DNA of 64,000 bases from Candidatus Bathyarchaeota archaeon (GTDB taxonomy: Archaea > Thermoproteota > Bathyarchaeia > Bathyarchaeales > DTEX01): NCBI GenBank assembly GCA_025059045.1, contig JANXEA010000005.1, positions 28,960 to 92,959 of the forward strand, in the 5' to 3' direction. Shown piece by piece: positions 63,614-64,000 of this stretch (its first letter is position 1; each line of letters begins with the position of its first letter). The notes under the pieces were generated by a model. The model was not told the DNA's origin. It made no database searches and saw only the letters and a list, made by a program, of their open reading frames with translations. Position numbers and translations under genes: made by a program.

Positions 63614-63879
63614 TCCCGGGACCTCAATAGCTTCTTCTCGCAGCGTTTCGCTCCGGCCTTACGGATTTCATCTTTAACTGGCTCTGTTGCCGCTATGCCT
63701 CTTGCGAGGCCGCTTAGGGCCCGGGTTGGGTTCGGCACCGTTTTTGGCGGGAGTAGAACTATGTGTCCTCCTCTTGTCTCTAATGTTAGAGTGTCACCCT
63801 CTTTAATTGCCAGTCTCCTCCTTATCTCCACGGGGATTGTGATTTTACCTTTCTGAAGAACCCTAACTTGTTCACCCAT
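63610..63879 (-). CDS. vapB: VapB-type AbrB/SpoVT antitoxin
   Basis: An AbrB-type swapped-hairpin DNA-binding domain (VLQKGKITIPVEIRRRLAIKEGD, written here in parts: KITIPVEIRRRL then EGDTLTLE) is followed by a tail expected to block VapC. The pair likely represses its own promoter. ATG 63879 fits the family start; GTG 63888, placed about 29 nt from the TATA box, is an alternative leaderless start. Confidence 0.88.
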   Translation of the reverse strand: MGEQVRVLQKGKITIPVEIRRRLAIKEGDTLTLETRGGHIVLLPPKTVPNPTRALSGLARGIAATEPVKDEIRKAGAKRCEKKLLRSRE

Positions 63880-63909
63880 ATAAATCACATAATAAGGTAA
63901 TAATTTTAG

Positions 63910-63922
63910 GAAACATATAAAG
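63910..63922 (-). promoter_or_regulatory. TATA box of the vapBC operon
   Basis: CCTTTATATGTTT on the minus strand is centred about 29 nt before GTG 63888 and 38 nt before ATG 63879, so the transcript is nearly leaderless. VapBC autoregulation would act around here. Confidence 0.5.
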
Positions 63923-64000
63923 GTTCCCCATTTTCATTCCAGCGGTTCTATGTCGAGCATTTCTATTGACTGAAATTTTCAAGCACTTGGAATAGGCTCC

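Noticed and set aside
1..64000. CRISPR arrays, rRNA genes, insertion sequences or replication origins
   Set aside because: I saw no regularly spaced repeats, rRNA signatures, transposase motifs or origin-like repeat clusters in the window.

Overview
This window is archaeal and has a dense, mixed-strand layout. Signs of this are the split PurS/PurL/PurQ synthetase, an archaeal wyosine radical-SAM enzyme, a non-plant-type Thi4, a class III signal-peptide pilin with its ATPase and membrane platform genes, AT-rich TATA elements about 25-30 nt before inferred starts, and three tRNA genes that fit the archaeal pattern. A TackOD1-like zinc domain and the overall gene mix suggest the TACK group (Thermoproteota, possibly a Bathyarchaeia-like heterotroph). 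That placement is inference; no 16S gene is present.

Layout. 1-7.3 kb: a minus-strand operon of two large OPT-like membrane proteins around a giant M28-peptidase-like/FtsX fusion whose peptidase site looks dead. 7.4-11.9 kb: two divergent, membrane-anchored PQQ-propeller surface proteins. 12-17 kb: an UPF0282 metallo-hydrolase, the purSLQ operon and a membrane-bound winged-helix regulator. 17-25.2 kb: an FG-GAP propeller protein and a five-gene operon (KDG kinase, KDPG aldolase fused to a VOC domain, SDR, FAD flavoprotein, DHOD-like flavoprotein). 25.3-26.2 kb: tRNA-His with an oversized D-loop, a CBS protein and tRNA-Ala. 26.3-29.7 kb: three neighbouring genes (GH3-type acyl-adenylase, DUF835-like membrane protein, KaiC-like ATPase), all broken by frameshifts. 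29.9-31.4 kb: a GH4 glycosidase. 31.7-40 kb: a hybrid PAS histidine kinase, a type IV pilus cluster and a TackOD1/nuclease-like protein. 40.3-49.2 kb: GH3 glycosidase, HtpX, a tiny zinc-finger protein, H+-pyrophosphatase and a Ca2+-type P-ATPase. 49.4-52.9 kb: a double-AAA Lon protease with a membrane partner. 53-58.9 kb: tRNA-Ser, a MacB-type ABC exporter, taw1, thiC and thi4. 59-63.2 kb: a second decayed tract. 63.2-63.9 kb: a VapBC pair.

How it fits together. The cell appears to take up peptides or other polymers, and to cleave glycosides and uronides (GH3; GH4 with a CHG motif). It would route 2-keto-3-deoxy sugar acids through KDG kinase and KDPG aldolase, and make purines and thiamine pyrimidine and thiazole itself. 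It would also maintain ion gradients with pyrophosphate- and ATP-driven pumps. The strongest leads for new biology are the AAA-AAA-Lon protease with its membrane partner, the pseudo-peptidase/FtsX fusion between OPT-like transporters, the aldolase-VOC fusion operon with two unassigned flavoproteins, and the tRNA-His D-loop insertion. Many starts were moved from the longest reading frame to ATG, GTG or TTG codons supported by a Shine-Dalgarno (SD) or TATA position.
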